A stretch of 63,612 nucleotides of DNA. Origin: Flavobacteriaceae bacterium (lineage in GTDB: Bacteria > Bacteroidota > Bacteroidia > Flavobacteriales > Flavobacteriaceae). Location of the stretch: contig JAQWNN010000022.1 of NCBI GenBank assembly GCA_029268555.1, positions 1 through 63,612 on the forward strand. Reading direction: 5' to 3'. Position 1 is the stretch's first letter. Each line of letters opens with the position of its first letter. Of this stretch, positions 15,331-25,882 are shown one piece after another. A program made the position numbers and the translations under genes. The notes beneath the pieces were generated by a model, which saw nothing but the letters and a program-made list of their open reading frames with translations, did no database searches and was not told the DNA's origin.

Positions 15331-17961
15331 TTGCAATCAAAATTCTATCATATAGCAAATTTTCTCCTTTTCTTAGCAATTGGAATTATTAATGCTCAAA
15401 CTCCTACTTCTGAGACAGTTTCGAAAAAGGTCTTGTTTGATAGCATTCCTCAAAAAGAAGAAAAAAAACCGCTACTTCTTGCTGAAGTTCAATATACAGC
15501 AAAAGATTGCGTCCAAATCGACAGACAAAATAATAAACTTATTCTTTTTAACGAAGCGGAATTATATTATCAAGATATAGAGCTTCGTGCAGGTATTATT
15601 ATTTTAGATTATAAAACGAATGAAGTTAATGCTGGAAGAATAGAACTTGACTCAACTTTGGTACAGTATCCATTTTTTAAACAAGGCAGTAATGAAGTTA
15701 ATCCAGACTCTATTAGATTTAATTTTGACACACAAAAAGCTTTAATTTGGAATTCAAAATCAGGGCAAAATGGAATGGATATTTTCGCTGCCCTAACCAA
15801 AAAACAAAATGATTCTGTATATTTCATAAAAGATGCCAGAGTTAGTACGGCAGGAGAATTAATTGGTGGGGAAGATGAAGGCATTGACTATTATTTTAAA
15901 ATAAGAAAAGGAAAAATAATACCTGGTGGTAAAATTATATCTGGACTAACTAATATGTTTATTGCAGATGTTCCCACCCCTGTAGGCATTCCATTTGCCT
16001 ATTTCCCATCGTCTCAGACTAAAGAGTCAGGTTTCATAATTCCCTCAATAAGCGAAAGCAATTTGAGAGGATATTCTGTTCAAAATGGAGGCTACTATTT
16101 AGCATTATCAGATTTTTTTGATTTTACTCTAATAGCTGATTATTATACTAATGGAAGTTACGGTTTTCGTGGAGACTCCCAATACAATGTTCGATATAAA
16201 TATAGAGGAACTTTTAGTTTCAGATATGAAAACTTAATTAACGAAGCCCGTGGTTTACCCGATTATTCAAAATCAACGGTATTTAACGTTCGTTGGAATC
16301 ACAGCAAAGATTCTAAATCAAGTCCAAATTCAACATTTTCAGCCTCTGTAAACTTTGGAAGTAGTGATTATTACAGACAATCAGTAAATCAATTAAATTC
16401 TCCAAACTTTCTTAATAATAATTTAAGTTCGTCGATATCTTATTCTAAAACTTTCCCAGAGTATCCGCGAGTAAATATATCGCTTACATCAACTATGTCT
16501 CAAAATTCTCAATCAAAATCTGTTAATTTAACGCTTCCTACTTTTCAAGCTAATATGGAAAGGATTTACCCTTTTGCGCCCAAGTTAGGAGCTAAAAAAG
16601 GATTTTTTCAAAACATCAATTTTCAATATAGCAGTCGTGCAGAAAATAGAATAATAACCACTGAAGATGCGCTCTTCAGTCCAAATATGTTTGACAATGC
16701 TAAAACGGGCATGAAGCACTCAATTCCTCTTAGTACAAATTTTAAACTTTTCAAATACATTAGTATGTCTACTAGTGCTAACTATGAAGAGATATGGACG
16801 CAAAATTTAGTTCGTTTTTCTGATTATAATAGTGATTTAGATGTAGCCGTAAAAGACACAATCAATAAGGTTGGAACTTTCAGACAATACAATCTTAGTG
16901 CCTCATTGGGAACAACAATCTATGGAACTTTTAATTTTGGAGAGAATAAGAAAATTCAATCCATTCGTCATACAATAAGACCTTCAATAAGCTATACAAA
17001 TAGACCAAGTTTTGAAAAGTATTATGACACTTACATTGTTGATGCCGATGGGAATACTGCTGAATACACACGCTATAAAAATAGTCTTTTTGGCATCCCC
17101 TCAAAGTCGTTATCGAATAGCATGGGAATTAGCTTAGGAAATAACTTTGAAGCAAAAGTTAAGGATAATGATTCTACTGCTACTGGACCAAAAAAAATTA
17201 TATTATTAAATAACTTAAATCTTTCAACATCTCATAATTTTGCAGCAGATACTCTTCGATGGAGTCCAACGAGAGTATCCTCTGGTTTTTCATTGATAAA
17301 AAATAAAATGATTATCAATTTTGGAGCAACTTTAGATCCCTACACATTAAACGAAAATAATTTGAGAATTAATAAATATCATATTACAAATGGGGGTGGC
17401 CTTTTTCGAATGACAAGTGCAAATGTAAATATGAGTTATTCATTTTCAAGTAGTGAATTAGGTGGTAATGAGGAGGAAGAAGACGATTCAAATGAAAGAG
17501 TTCAAAAGGAATCAGCGTCTAGCGGAGGAAGAGAAGACGATTTATTTGGCCGTGCTGAAGACTTTACTGATAGACGTATGACTGACTCCCAAGATAGTGA
17601 GTCTGTGCCTGCTTATCCTAGTTATCGAACAAAGATACCTTGGGATATTAATTTTGCATATTCATTAACTTACAATAATTCAAGGGGACAAAAAGATATT
17701 AGCAATAACTCATTAATGTTTTCGGGTAATGTAGATTTAACACCCAAATGGAAAGTTGGATTATCCTCTGGATATGACTTTAAAGGAGAGGGTTTTACAT
17801 ATACCCAACTTCGTTTTAATCGAGACCTCAGTAGTTGGCGACTTAACTTTAGCTGGGTACCCTTCAGTGAAAGAGCTTCATGGAATTTCTTTATTGGAAT
17901 TAAGTCAGGTCTATTAAGTGATGTTAAGTATGAAAAACAGAGTTTACCCAATAGAAGATAA
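15331..17961 (+). CDS. lptD: Putative LPS assembly outer-membrane protein LptD
   Basis: A Bacteroidota-type LptD, 876 residues from TTG 15331 (890 from the track's TTG at 15289). I prefer 15331 because a good promoter covers 15289 and because a compact signal peptide then follows (QSKFYHIANFLLFLAIGIINAQ). The periplasmic N-terminal part is an OstA/LptA-like jelly roll (repeated LFNEAELYYQDIELRAG-type strands), and the rest is a long outer-membrane beta barrel ending in SDVKYEKQS. An acidic, low-complexity loop (GNEEEEDDSNER) interrupts the barrel near residue 715. It inserts lipopolysaccharide into the outer leaflet. RidA follows after 32 bases. Confidence 0.87.
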   Translation: MQSKFYHIANFLLFLAIGIINAQTPTSETVSKKVLFDSIPQKEEKKPLLLAEVQYTAKDCVQIDRQNNKLILFNEAELYYQDIELRAGIIILDYKTNEVNAGRIELDSTLVQYPFFKQGSNEVNPDSIRFNFDTQKALIWNSKSGQNGMDIFAALTKKQNDSVYFIKDARVSTAGELIGGEDEGIDYYFKIRKGKIIPGGKIISGLTNMFIADVPTPVGIPFAYFPSSQTKESGFIIPSISESNLRGYSVQNGGYYLALSDFFDFTLIADYYTNGSYGFRGDSQYNVRYKYRGTFSFRYENLINEARGLPDYSKSTVFNVRWNHSKDSKSSPNSTFSASVNFGSSDYYRQSVNQLNSPNFLNNNLSSSISYSKTFPEYPRVNISLTSTMSQNSQSKSVNLTLPTFQANMERIYPFAPKLGAKKGFFQNINFQYSSRAENRIITTEDALFSPNMFDNAKTGMKHSIPLSTNFKLFKYISMSTSANYEEIWTQNLVRFSDYNSDLDVAVKDTINKVGTFRQYNLSASLGTTIYGTFNFGENKKIQSIRHTIRPSISYTNRPSFEKYYDTYIVDADGNTAEYTRYKNSLFGIPSKSLSNSMGISLGNNFEAKVKDNDSTATGPKKIILLNNLNLSTSHNFAADTLRWSPTRVSSGFSLIKNKMIINFGATLDPYTLNENNLRINKYHITNGGGLFRMTSANVNMSYSFSSSELGGNEEEEDDSNERVQKESASSGGREDDLFGRAEDFTDRRMTDSQDSESVPAYPSYRTKIPWDINFAYSLTYNNSRGQKDISNNSLMFSGNVDLTPKWKVGLSSGYDFKGEGFTYTQLRFNRDLSSWRLNFSWVPFSERASWNFFIGIKSGLLSDVKYEKQSLPNRR

Positions 17962-17993
17962 ATTAAATATTTAAATTAACTTTAAGTAAAAAA

Positions 17994-18377
17994 GTGAAAA
18001 AAAAAATTATCACCACGTTAAATGCACCTGCACCCTTGGGTCCATACAATCAAGCAGTAAAGGCTGGTAACACTCTCTATATTTCAGGACAAATTCCGAT
18101 TGAAGCAGATAAGATGGAACTTTTTAGAGGGACAATAAAAGAGGAAACTGATTTGGTTATGAGACATTTAGAAGCAATTTTAGATGCAGCTGAAATGACT
18201 TTTAAACAGGTAGTTAAAACTTCTATATTTTTGGATGATATGGATAACTTTGGTCAGGTAAATGAAGTTTATGGAAGTTATTTTGATAATGATATTGCTC
18301 CTGCAAGAGAAACCGTAGCGGTAAAAACACTACCCAAATCCGTTCGAATTGAAATTTCTATGATTGCAGTTGATTAA
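17994..18377 (+). CDS. RidA family enamine/imine deaminase
   Basis: A 127-residue protein with a GTG start. It contains the family signature from GPYNQAVKAGNTLYISGQIP and the active-site arginine in PARETVAV, followed by RIEISMIA. RidA trimers hydrolyse reactive 2-aminoacrylate and related enamines released by PLP enzymes. It is the archetypal short form; a second, longer RidA lies at 56858-57325. It follows lptD in the same direction and may be read from the same transcript. Confidence 0.93.
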   Translation: MKKKIITTLNAPAPLGPYNQAVKAGNTLYISGQIPIEADKMELFRGTIKEETDLVMRHLEAILDAAEMTFKQVVKTSIFLDDMDNFGQVNEVYGSYFDNDIAPARETVAVKTLPKSVRIEISMIAVD

Positions 18378-18439
18378 TCTTATCGATATTATATACGTCA
18401 TTATTTAGAATTATTTCCTAATAATTAATCAATCGATCT

Positions 18440-19300
18440 CTAAGTTCCCTCAATTAAATTTTTGTGATATTTAACTAGCTCATCAATTGGCCTTTGGACT
18501 ATTCTGCCCATCACTAAACCTTTTAATTTTAGTGCTTTTTTAATTTCATCTTTTAAATAAAATGAAACTGATCCTATAAAATGAATTGGGATTTCTTTTG
18601 CATTTTGAAATTGTAAAATCTGATGATTTATAAATCGATCAAGACCTTTTTGAATAATATCCTGAAACAACTTGTTTTTTTTATGCTTGATTAAAAATTT
18701 TGAAAAAGAAGCCAAATAGGTGTTAGGGTTTTCACGACGGTAAATATTTTCCTTGACTGTATCAGGAGATAAGTCATATTCTTGTTCAAATTCTTTTGCC
18801 AAGTCTTCTGGCATCGTCTTAAAATAGTAACTCCGAATTAGCTGTTTCCCATAGAAATTACCACTTGCTTCGTCCATAAGTATATATCCCAAAGAAGTTA
18901 CGCGTTGTTCGATATTTAGACCGTCAAAATAGGTGCAATTAGAACCTGTGCCTAAAATACAAATAATTGATTTTTCACCTTTATCTGATGCAGCGTATAC
19001 TGCAGCAAAGGTATCTTCTTTAATTACAATTTCACTATTAATAAAAATTTCGTCAAAAACCCTACGGATTCTTCTTTGGGGAGAATCAACACCACAGCCT
19101 GCTCCATAGAAATATAAGTGAGTTACTTGTTTTCTGTTTTGATATAAATCAAAATTATTGATAATACGCTCCTTAAGAATAGCACTAGAAAGAACTTGTG
19201 GGTTTAAACCTAGGGTTTGAGTAGAAAAAAGAGTTTCACCTTTTTTGTCTACAGCAATCCAATCTGTTTTTGTAGATCCACTGTCAACGACTAAAATCAT
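18440..19300 (-). CDS. BadF/BadG-type ATPase, probable N-acetylglucosamine kinase
   Basis: A 286-residue protein of the ASKHA (hexokinase/actin) fold. The phosphate-1 loop is VVDSGSTKTDW at the N-terminus and phosphate-2 is CILGTGSNCTYFDG near residue 118; LMDEASGNFYGKQLI follows. Bacteroidota relatives are annotated as N-acetylglucosamine kinases, which would supply GlcNAc-6-phosphate for cell-wall recycling. The gene lies 13 bases downstream of gapA and ends the pfkA-gapA cluster. Substrate from family resemblance only. Confidence 0.8.
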   Translation of the reverse strand: MILVVDSGSTKTDWIAVDKKGETLFSTQTLGLNPQVLSSAILKERIINNFDLYQNRKQVTHLYFYGAGCGVDSPQRRIRRVFDEIFINSEIVIKEDTFAAVYAASDKGEKSIICILGTGSNCTYFDGLNIEQRVTSLGYILMDEASGNFYGKQLIRSYYFKTMPEDLAKEFEQEYDLSPDTVKENIYRRENPNTYLASFSKFLIKHKKNKLFQDIIQKGLDRFINHQILQFQNAKEIPIHFIGSVSFYLKDEIKKALKLKGLVMGRIVQRPIDELVKYHKNLIEGT

Positions 19301-19313
19301 TTGTATATGAAAC

Positions 19314-20339
<1,026 letters not shown>

Positions 20340-20344
20340 TTATG

Positions 20345-21331
20345 TTAGATTGTTAAAATATCAGATACGCGGATTAAATCTTTATTAATTTCTGATTTTC
20401 CTTTAATTGCCTTTACAAGAGGACTCAATATCATTTTTTCACTTTTCACTCCAACCATTACATTTGATTTTCCCTCAAGAAGAGCTTCCACAGCATATAA
20501 ACCCATTCTAGATGCTAGTACACGATCAAAACAACTTGGGCTTCCGCCACGCTGCATATGTCCAAGAACTGATACCCTTACATCATAATAAGGTAAATTC
20601 TTTTCCACATATTCTGCTATTTCAAAAACATTTTTACCTGTTTTATCACCTTCAGCAACAATAACTATACTGGAAGATTTTCCTGTCTTTTCACTTCTTT
20701 TTAGTGACTCTAGTAATCGTTCAAGTCCCATATCTTCCTCTGGAATCAAAACTTCTTCAGCTCCAGCGCCAATACCTGTATTAAGAGCTATATGTCCTGC
20801 ATCTCTTCCCATTACTTCTACAAAAAATAGTCGGTTATGAGAAATAGCAGTATCTCTAATTTTATCTACAGCTTCTATTACGGTATTCAAGGCCGTATCA
20901 TAGCCAATTGTATATGATGTTCCAAATATGTCATTGTCAATAGTTCCTGGTATTCCAATTACTGGAATATTGAACTCTGACTGAAAAATCATAGCACCAG
21001 TAAATGATCCATCACCTCCAATAATAACTAAAGCCTCTATATCGTTTTTTTGTATTGTCTTGAAAGCTGAAACTCTTCCTTTTTTTGTCCTAAACTCTAA
21101 ACATCTAGCTGACTTAAGGATAGTCCCGCCCTTATTAATTATATTATTTACACTTCGTGCATTCATTAATCTTACGTCATTATCAACAAGTCCTTGATAA
21201 CCTCGATAAATCCCAATACATACAATTGAATGAAAAGCAGCAGTTCTGACAACAGCTCTAAGGGCAGCATTCATGCCAGGAGCATCTCCTCCAGATGTTA
21301 ATACACCAATTCTTTTAATGCTTGTTTTCAT
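20345..21331 (-). CDS. pfkA: ATP-dependent 6-phosphofructokinase
   Basis: A 328-residue group I phosphofructokinase. GGDAPGMNAALR at the N-terminus, the GGDGSFTGA loop whose glycine marks the ATP-dependent (not pyrophosphate) type, the active-site PGTIDNDI with its catalytic aspartate, MGRDAGHIA and the C-terminal GGSPSCFDR. It commits fructose-6-phosphate to glycolysis and stands just upstream of gapA, so the two probably share a transcript. Very confident. Confidence 0.97.
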   Translation of the reverse strand: MKTSIKRIGVLTSGGDAPGMNAALRAVVRTAAFHSIVCIGIYRGYQGLVDNDVRLMNARSVNNIINKGGTILKSARCLEFRTKKGRVSAFKTIQKNDIEALVIIGGDGSFTGAMIFQSEFNIPVIGIPGTIDNDIFGTSYTIGYDTALNTVIEAVDKIRDTAISHNRLFFVEVMGRDAGHIALNTGIGAGAEEVLIPEEDMGLERLLESLKRSEKTGKSSSIVIVAEGDKTGKNVFEIAEYVEKNLPYYDVRVSVLGHMQRGGSPSCFDRVLASRMGLYAVEALLEGKSNVMVGVKSEKMILSPLVKAIKGKSEINKDLIRVSDILTI

Positions 21332-21414
21332 TCATGATAATTCGCTGCAAATTTAAGCATTATATCAACAGAAGACTAACGCACAAAGAAATTTTATATA
21401 AATTATACATAATA

Positions 21415-24400
21415 CTATAATTCGTTCTTATTTATAAAGCGAACTCCTCCAATTACAGTATCTTCCTTTTCAATTTGATCTGATGTAGTTTCTGAAATCT
21501 GATTTGTAATAATCTTTTTAATTAGATCTTTAAAAGTATTAAAGTCTACATCATAAGACAATCCAAATCCCTGGGTGTATCCTAATTCGTCGCCAATATA
21601 TCGAAATTCATTTTCTTTGTTAAAAACTTTTGCCCTAAGTGAGCCCTCATCGTTAAGTATAAAATCAATTTGAATATTACCTACAATCAAGGTTTGCTCT
21701 AATCCACCTACAGGAACTCCAATTTTACCATTCAATAAGACACGATCACTAATTTTAGTGGATAAGGTGAACCCTAAGCGATCTTGAGTTGCAATATCTA
21801 ATAGAGCACTCTTATCACCTTGAAGGTAATCAATACCAACTTTTAATTTATCATTGTCCTCACCAATAAGATTACTGACTATATCAGAGGCTTTTTGGTA
21901 TAGGTTATTTGTAATTCCCTGCATAGATACACTTACTTCATTTATAAAGATTCCTTGAGACAGAAGTGAAATGGCTTGTAATTGACTACGCTGTGGGTCT
22001 GCTAGGCGATAATTAATTTCTGAAGCTACTGTTCCACTAGTATTTGGAAAATTAATTTCAAACGCTGGATCCTCTGGTTTTAAAAGATTTCCTTGTAAAC
22101 GAATCAAAACTTCTGTAGGTATACTTTTATTAAAGTTTGGATTATCCAAAAGCAATGCTGGATTGGCCCCTCCTGGAACATTATAAACCGCCTCTAAATT
22201 CATTTGAGCATCTAATGGATTACCTTCCCAAATAATTGACCCTCCTGGTTTAAGATTGAATTTCTTATCAATTACACCTAGATTTTTAAAATTGTATATC
22301 CCATCAGAAGTTATGAAATCACCCCACATATTAAATTTTCCACTAGTATTAATTTCCATAAAAAGATTTCCAGCACCCCTACCACTTAAGTAACTCCCTG
22401 TTTCCTGATCAATAACAATTTCGATTGAGGCTTCATTTGTCAGATCCAATTCAAAATCCATTTCCAAACCTCGGATTTCTTTTAATACTTTTTCTTCACT
22501 CTTAAAATCTTTTACATATTGTTTATTTTTATCAATAAATTTTATAAAGTCATTATCAGATAAACCATAACTCTCCGCCCATGGAATTTTAATAGAAGTT
22601 CCCTCCTTTGTTGACCCTTTAAGTGAAATTTTTAAATTTTTAGTTGGGCCACTTAAATTTAAGTTTCCATCCAAAAATCCTTTTCCAAAAAATAATGACT
22701 CAGAATCTTTTGGTGTATTTAATAATAGCATTCGATCAGAATCAATATTCATGTCCAAACTCCAATCTCTAAAATTTAGATGAGACAACTTTCCATTCAA
22801 AAGTGCTGAGGTTCCTTCTGCTGAATCAAAAAGTTTAGTCTCTTTGAAATTAAAGTCTTGATTTGAAAGATCAACCAGTGTGGTCTCCGCTTCATAGTCA
22901 ATATTAAGGTAGGGAATAGTTATTTTCGCATCTTCCAGATTTAAAGATCCATTGTGATTTAATTTATTCAATGACCCCCACAAATTAACATCCCCAGTAA
23001 TTCTACCTGCTATATTCTTTATAGCATCTTTCCCTAATGGAGACAAAAAATTCAAATTCAAGCTGTCAAAACTTATGTTTAAATTGAGTGAAGGATCTTC
23101 CAAACCTTGCCAAATTCCTTTAGCTGAAATTTCTTTTTTTAAATCTTTTTCTAAATTAAAACTTACTAGATAAGTATTCATTAGTGAATTACCTATTGCA
23201 TTAAAATTAAATAGACCTAATTGCTGACCATTAATATTCCAATCATCTATATTTGCTGAAATATCTAATTCATTTGTTCCAGCAGATCTTGAGATCACTA
23301 GGTCTAAGTCAGCACTTCCAAGTTGTTTAAACACTCTACTATCAGGAAGTAAATTTTCTAAAAGAATATTTTGGACTTCCAAATCAATATTGAATTTATC
23401 TTTATTATAATAAGCTCCGGAAAGTTCAATTAACTGATCATCTGTGACTGCTAATAAATCTGTTATAATGATTTGTTTAGTTTTAGCATTGTAACTTATT
23501 TTTTGATTTGAAGTATCGTCAGGATTTAATATCCAAGTTTCTTTTCCAAGTGGAAATTTTGTTCTTTTAAATCCAAAAGAAGAAGTCCCATCAACTGACA
23601 TGGTATGATAAAAGTTTATTTCAAACGGAGTCTTATCTTTTGATTCATTTGTGAATTCTGATCGAAAATATAGGGTATCTTTTAACTTAGTACTGATCAT
23701 TTTAAATGACCTACCTTTAATATAATCTTGAGTGATTCGATCAACACTTAAAAACGTGTTATAAATTGGATTATTAGTGTCAATTTGAAAATGTAAGCGT
23801 TCTAGCTGTATTGTATTCCATCTTAAAAGAGGAGCATCAAGAAAAAGATTTGAATTTTTTAGATCAGAGGCAATTTTACCTTTGAGAGTAATATTTTTTG
23901 AAATGGAGAATTCTGGATATAAAGCGTCCAAAAGTTTTTTGTAAATTTTAAGATTAAATTGCAACTCTTGGCCTTTTATCGTCTGTTTTTCTGGTAAAAA
24001 AGGATATGCCTGATGGAGAGTTTGTTGAAACAGTTTTGTCAATTGTGAGGCTTTGAATTTCCCTTTAGCAGAGCCAGAAATACAATCAGAATTAATTATA
24101 GTTAGTTGAGTATTCCCTTCGTAAAGCTTTTGTGAAATTGTAATTGGATTAATCTTAACCACTTTATTTTCATTTGAAATTTGAGCTGCTGAGATCTTTA
24201 ACTCCCCCTCTAAATCGTCAAAACTTTTTCCTCTAAAACCGCCTAATACCACTCCTTTAAATTCACGTTTACCCTCACCAATTTTAACTCCCAGACGATT
24301 GATGTCCCATTTAGAAATATTTGCTGCTAAGGTATATTGGGGTAATGAATCTGAAAAATCAAATCTCAAGTCACTTTTTAGCTGAATAAGATCATTATCA

Positions 24401-25845
24401 ACACTCAGCTTATTTCTTAATTGCTTATTCTTGAAGCTCCCCTCTAATTCAATGTTTGAAATATAAAAATTATTTGAATTGAGATACATTTTTTGAATTA
24501 TCCAATTCATGGAAGGCTCGTTTTTTGGATTAAGATTACCTTTTAAATCAACAATACCACCAGAACTAAATATTTTTCTTGAGAATTCAGAAACTGAAAA
24601 ATCAATGGAATCAAATTTTACTTTTATATCAAAGGGTTTATATTTTATGTCATTTTTAAATAAGCTCTTACCTAAGCTTCCCTCGGTAGTAAAATTCCCC
24701 CAAGGGTTTTGGGAATCTAATTCAAAATCAAATTTTGAGTTATGGAAAGCTAACTTCCCGTTAAATTTTATGGAGTCTGCTAAAAAATAATTATTCAAAC
24801 CTTTTAAAGGATTAATTTTCTCAACTAATTTCTGTGTATTCAGTCGTACCTCCGAAATTAATAACTCCCAACTCAATTTTTCAGAATATAAAATATTTTT
24901 GACAACTAAGTCACCAAAGAAATTAAATTCATTATTTTTTAATTTAATATATTTAAATCTAAAATTATTGAAACTTCCTGTAATATTAGTTTGTAATTCT
25001 AAAGGACTTGAATTAATTAAAAAAGAAGATTTGGGATCAAGTCGTTTAGGATCCAAATTACTCTCATTTACTACCAATTCAAATTTTCCTTTGTTATTGA
25101 AATCTCTAAAACTATTATTTGGCCCTAGTAATTTTAATGCACCTTCTATCTTATTATTACCGGAAATTAATTTCCAATTCTCTAACTTGAGACTACCTGG
25201 CATGTAAGTCAGCATTTCAGTTGTTTCAATTTGCTCTTGAAAAGGTGTTTTAAGAATCCCTTTTAAGTTATTTAGCATAAAAGTTAGAGTGTCTGAATGA
25301 AAACTTAAATTTTGAGCATAAATGTTTAATGAATCAAACTGAATTGGTTTCTTTAATGAATTTAAGTCAGTGTAATTAAACTTTGTGTTTGTGAGGTCCA
25401 ACTGATCTACTTTCAAAAATGAATTATTTTGATTTAGAGACTCTTGCTTTAATTTTTCAATTAAAATTTTAAGAGAATGTTCTTCTTCTTTTGGGTATTT
25501 TTTAATATTTAAATAGACTCCAGAGGCTTCGATATAGTTAAAGTTAAAATCATTTTTTTGAAGTTTTTTTAAATCTTTAAATGAAGTTTCAATTTTTTGG
25601 ATAAATGTAAGTGTGTCATTGTGATGATCAGCTATTAAGAGTCCTGTCAATTCAAATGATCCATCCCACTTTAAGTTTATTTGCTCAAAAGTTATTTCTT
25701 GATTTGTAGTTTCTTCAAAATCTTTGAGAAACTTATTCATAATACCCGACTGGAGCCATGAGGTTGAAATCAGAATCACTCCTATCCCAAAAATGAGAAG
25801 GATACATCCTAAAAGGATTGCTAATATTTTATTACTCTTTTTAAT
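21415..25845 (-). CDS. tamB: TamB-like translocation/assembly protein
   Basis: A very long protein built of beta strands that form an extended hydrophobic groove, with the TamB (DUF490) domain in the last about 350 residues (EINYRLADPQRSQLQAISLLSQG). TamB bridges the inner and outer membranes for phospholipid transfer or outer-membrane protein assembly. The track begins at GTG 25779, but the open frame continues to a stop at 25855-25857 and encodes KKSNKILAILLGCILLIFGIG, the membrane anchor the family needs. There is no ATG, GTG or TTG in that extension; ATT at 25845 is the best start, giving 1476 residues (1454 from GTG). Divergent from tsaD. Confidence 0.85.
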   Translation of the reverse strand: MKKSNKILAILLGCILLIFGIGVILISTSWLQSGIMNKFLKDFEETTNQEITFEQINLKWDGSFELTGLLIADHHNDTLTFIQKIETSFKDLKKLQKNDFNFNYIEASGVYLNIKKYPKEEEHSLKILIEKLKQESLNQNNSFLKVDQLDLTNTKFNYTDLNSLKKPIQFDSLNIYAQNLSFHSDTLTFMLNNLKGILKTPFQEQIETTEMLTYMPGSLKLENWKLISGNNKIEGALKLLGPNNSFRDFNNKGKFELVVNESNLDPKRLDPKSSFLINSSPLELQTNITGSFNNFRFKYIKLKNNEFNFFGDLVVKNILYSEKLSWELLISEVRLNTQKLVEKINPLKGLNNYFLADSIKFNGKLAFHNSKFDFELDSQNPWGNFTTEGSLGKSLFKNDIKYKPFDIKVKFDSIDFSVSEFSRKIFSSGGIVDLKGNLNPKNEPSMNWIIQKMYLNSNNFYISNIELEGSFKNKQLRNKLSVDNDLIQLKSDLRFDFSDSLPQYTLAANISKWDINRLGVKIGEGKREFKGVVLGGFRGKSFDDLEGELKISAAQISNENKVVKINPITISQKLYEGNTQLTIINSDCISGSAKGKFKASQLTKLFQQTLHQAYPFLPEKQTIKGQELQFNLKIYKKLLDALYPEFSISKNITLKGKIASDLKNSNLFLDAPLLRWNTIQLERLHFQIDTNNPIYNTFLSVDRITQDYIKGRSFKMISTKLKDTLYFRSEFTNESKDKTPFEINFYHTMSVDGTSSFGFKRTKFPLGKETWILNPDDTSNQKISYNAKTKQIIITDLLAVTDDQLIELSGAYYNKDKFNIDLEVQNILLENLLPDSRVFKQLGSADLDLVISRSAGTNELDISANIDDWNINGQQLGLFNFNAIGNSLMNTYLVSFNLEKDLKKEISAKGIWQGLEDPSLNLNISFDSLNLNFLSPLGKDAIKNIAGRITGDVNLWGSLNKLNHNGSLNLEDAKITIPYLNIDYEAETTLVDLSNQDFNFKETKLFDSAEGTSALLNGKLSHLNFRDWSLDMNIDSDRMLLLNTPKDSESLFFGKGFLDGNLNLSGPTKNLKISLKGSTKEGTSIKIPWAESYGLSDNDFIKFIDKNKQYVKDFKSEEKVLKEIRGLEMDFELDLTNEASIEIVIDQETGSYLSGRGAGNLFMEINTSGKFNMWGDFITSDGIYNFKNLGVIDKKFNLKPGGSIIWEGNPLDAQMNLEAVYNVPGGANPALLLDNPNFNKSIPTEVLIRLQGNLLKPEDPAFEINFPNTSGTVASEINYRLADPQRSQLQAISLLSQGIFINEVSVSMQGITNNLYQKASDIVSNLIGEDNDKLKVGIDYLQGDKSALLDIATQDRLGFTLSTKISDRVLLNGKIGVPVGGLEQTLIVGNIQIDFILNDEGSLRAKVFNKENEFRYIGDELGYTQGFGLSYDVDFNTFKDLIKKIITNQISETTSDQIEKEDTVIGGVRFINKNEL

Positions 25846-25855
25846 ACTAATCGTT

Positions 25856-25863
25856 TATTTTTG
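25856..25863 (+). promoter_or_regulatory. Possible -7 element for tsaD
   Basis: TATTTTTG matches TAnnTTTG exactly and sits 19 bases before the tsaD ATG (25883). I see no TTG at the expected -33 spacing, so this is weak. It overlaps the divergent 5' region of tamB. Confidence 0.3.
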
Positions 25864-25882
25864 TAACGCTTTAAAAAACGCT

